Below the pieces are notes generated by a model. The model had not been told where the DNA came from and made no database searches. It was given only the letters and a program-made list of their open reading frames with translations. A stretch of 53,471 nucleotides of DNA from Nitrospira sp. SB0677_bin_15 (GTDB lineage Bacteria; Nitrospirota; Nitrospiria; Nitrospirales; UBA8639), in contig VYFB01000001.1 in NCBI GenBank assembly GCA_009842645.1, positions 1-53,471 of the forward strand, given 5' to 3'. The first letter of the stretch is position 1, and each line of letters begins with the position of its first letter. The position numbers and the translations under genes were made by a program. Of the stretch, positions 52,354-53,471 are shown piece by piece.

Positions 52354-53325
52354 TCACGGCTTGGCTTCAGGGCTCTCTTCGTCGCGCCCGATGGCCTCTC
52401 GCATGGCGGTATCGGCCTGCACGTTCTTCATTCGATAATAATCCATAAGTCCGATATTCCCCTTCCGAAACGCCTCGGCCATGGCGCGTGGCACTTCGGC
52501 TTCGGCCTCAATCACCCGTGCCCGCATTTCCTGTTCCAGGGCCACGGCCATGGCTCGCCGCTCTTCGGCCTTGGCCTGCGCAATCTGCTTATCGGCGTCA
52601 GCCTGATCGATCTGCAACTTCGCCCCGATATTTTCACCCACGTCCACGTCCGCAATGTCGATAGACAGAATTTCAAACGCGGTCCCGGCATCCAACCCCT
52701 TTTGGAGAATATGTTTTGAGATCTCATCGGGATTTTCCAACACGTCCTTGTGTCGATCCGACGAACCGATGGTGCTCACCATGCCTTCACCCACCCGGGC
52801 AATGACCGTCTCCTCCCCTGCCCCGCCGACAAGCCGGTCGATATTCGCTCGAACCGTCACGCGGGACACGGCAATCAGTTGAATGCCGTCCTTCGCTACA
52901 GCGGTAATCCTCGGGGTTTCGATCACCTTCGGCAACACGGACATTTGCACGGCTTCCAATACGTCGCGACCGGCCAGGTCGATCGCCGCCGCCCGCTTGA
53001 AGGGCATGGGGATGTTCGCCTTGTCCGCGGAGATCATGGCGTTCACCACTTTCACCACGTCGCCGCCGGCAAGAAAGTGGGCTTCGAGATCATTGATGGG
53101 AATTTCCAGGCCGGCCTTGACCGCGCTGATCCGCGCCGTGACCACGGTGCCGGGCGGCACCCGGCGAAATCGCATGCCAACCAGGGTCAGGAGTCCCACG
53201 TACGCATTCGAGGCCCAAGCTGCAATCCACAATGGAATGGGAATCAAATACAAAAACGCCGTCAGCAACACGCTGACGACCAACAACAAGGCGAGGGTGC
53301 CGAAGACCTGCATTTCTGCGCCCAT
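52354..53325 (-). CDS. floA: Flotillin-like protein FloA
   Basis: A 323-residue flotillin of the YqfA/FloA type that organises membrane microdomains. An N-terminal hairpin helix ([20 protein letters not shown]) is followed by an SPFH/PHB region ([20 protein letters not shown]) and a long Ala/Glu-rich region ([20 protein letters not shown] and [16 protein letters not shown]). A consensus AAGGAGG lies 8 nt before the ATG at 53325. Upstream sequence runs into an inverted-repeat element copy. Confidence 0.92.
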   Translation of the reverse strand: MGAEMQVFGTLALLLVVSVLLTAFLYLIPIPLWIAAWASNAYVGLLTLVGMRFRRVPPGTVVTARISAVKAGLEIPINDLEAHFLAGGDVVKVVNAMISADKANIPMPFKRAAAIDLAGRDVLEAVQMSVLPKVIETPRITAVAKDGIQLIAVSRVTVRANIDRLVGGAGEETVIARVGEGMVSTIGSSDRHKDVLENPDEISKHILQKGLDAGTAFEILSIDIADVDVGENIGAKLQIDQADADKQIAQAKAEERRAMAVALEQEMRARVIEAEAEVPRAMAEAFRKGNIGLMDYYRMKNVQADTAMREAIGRDEESPEAKP

Positions 53326-53419
53326 AAGGAGACCCTCCTTTCGACCCGGATGAACCGGACTATCGGAACTCTAACACAAATCAGGAGGGAATGGCTCGCA
53401 ATTCAGACGGGGCAGCTAA

Positions 53420-53471
53420 GGAACCTCTGATTAAGTGTGATAGCGGGATGCAGGGCAAGGCGTCCCGGAGC
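53420..53471. mobile_element. Partial copy of the 142-bp inverted-repeat element at the window edge
   Basis: It begins GGAACCTCTGATTAAGTGTG and continues ATAGCGGGATGCAGGGCAAG, matching the right arm of the element at 10247-10388 in reverse orientation. It is cut by the end of the window. Confidence 0.75.

Overview
The window looks like a chromosomal segment of a Gram-negative, LPS-making bacterium. Most of it is housekeeping: outer-membrane assembly (bamA, an ompH/skp-like gene, lptD), lipid A and Kdo synthesis (lpxA, lpxI, lpxB, msbA, waaA, lpxK), a squalene/phytoene synthase of the hopanoid type, molybdopterin synthesis, isoprenoid and phospholipid genes (uppS, cdsA, dxr) and arginine genes. 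The gene content and the many short intergenic repeats suggest Nitrospirota (Nitrospira-like). That assignment is inference, because no rRNA or other taxonomic marker is present.

Layout. 217-12666 (minus strand) is one long envelope operon, bamA > ompH > fabZ > lpxA > lpxI > Gfo/Idh oxidoreductase > lpxB > msbA > DUF374 acyltransferase-like > waaA > lpxK, driven by a near-consensus promoter at 12882-12910. A divergent promoter at 12940-12969 drives lon > thiL > DUF2062 gene. A COG1078-type HD phosphohydrolase gene follows, then a minus-strand block accD / folC > lptD and the compact moaC > moaD > moaE > moaA operon. A folB-methyltransferase fusion and a PHP phosphoesterase gene lie divergently to the moa operon.

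About 27.96-33.0 kb is an accessory island with visibly different base composition. It holds an overlapping HD-hydrolase / nucleotidyltransferase gene pair, an IS3-type transposase relic, a 49-residue protein, a DUF805 membrane protein, small unknown genes, and an intact hicB behind a truncated hicA. The island is bounded by two 48-bp direct repeats (44/48 identical), one of which is the 3' end of an unknown 337-residue gene. The HD/nucleotidyltransferase pair is the best candidate for an undescribed system, possibly phage defence or nucleotide-based stress control.

From 34.2 kb housekeeping resumes: SH3 membrane protein, HpnD-like synthase, family 4 uracil-DNA glycosylase, tldE/tldD, uppS > cdsA > dxr > rseP, proS, two tandem DUF151 nuclease genes, rplM > rpsI with a perfect 18-bp terminator, argC, argJ, an rlpA-like lipoprotein, and floA with a small membrane protein.

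The main sequence oddities are: a dnaX-like A-run frameshift in the DUF374 gene; a MoaD whose terminal Gly-Gly is followed by 13 residues overlapping moaE; a 142-bp inverted-repeat element between bamA and ompH with two further partial copies; no lpxD in the bamA-fabZ-lpxA cluster; and a GnnA-like oxidoreductase without its transaminase.
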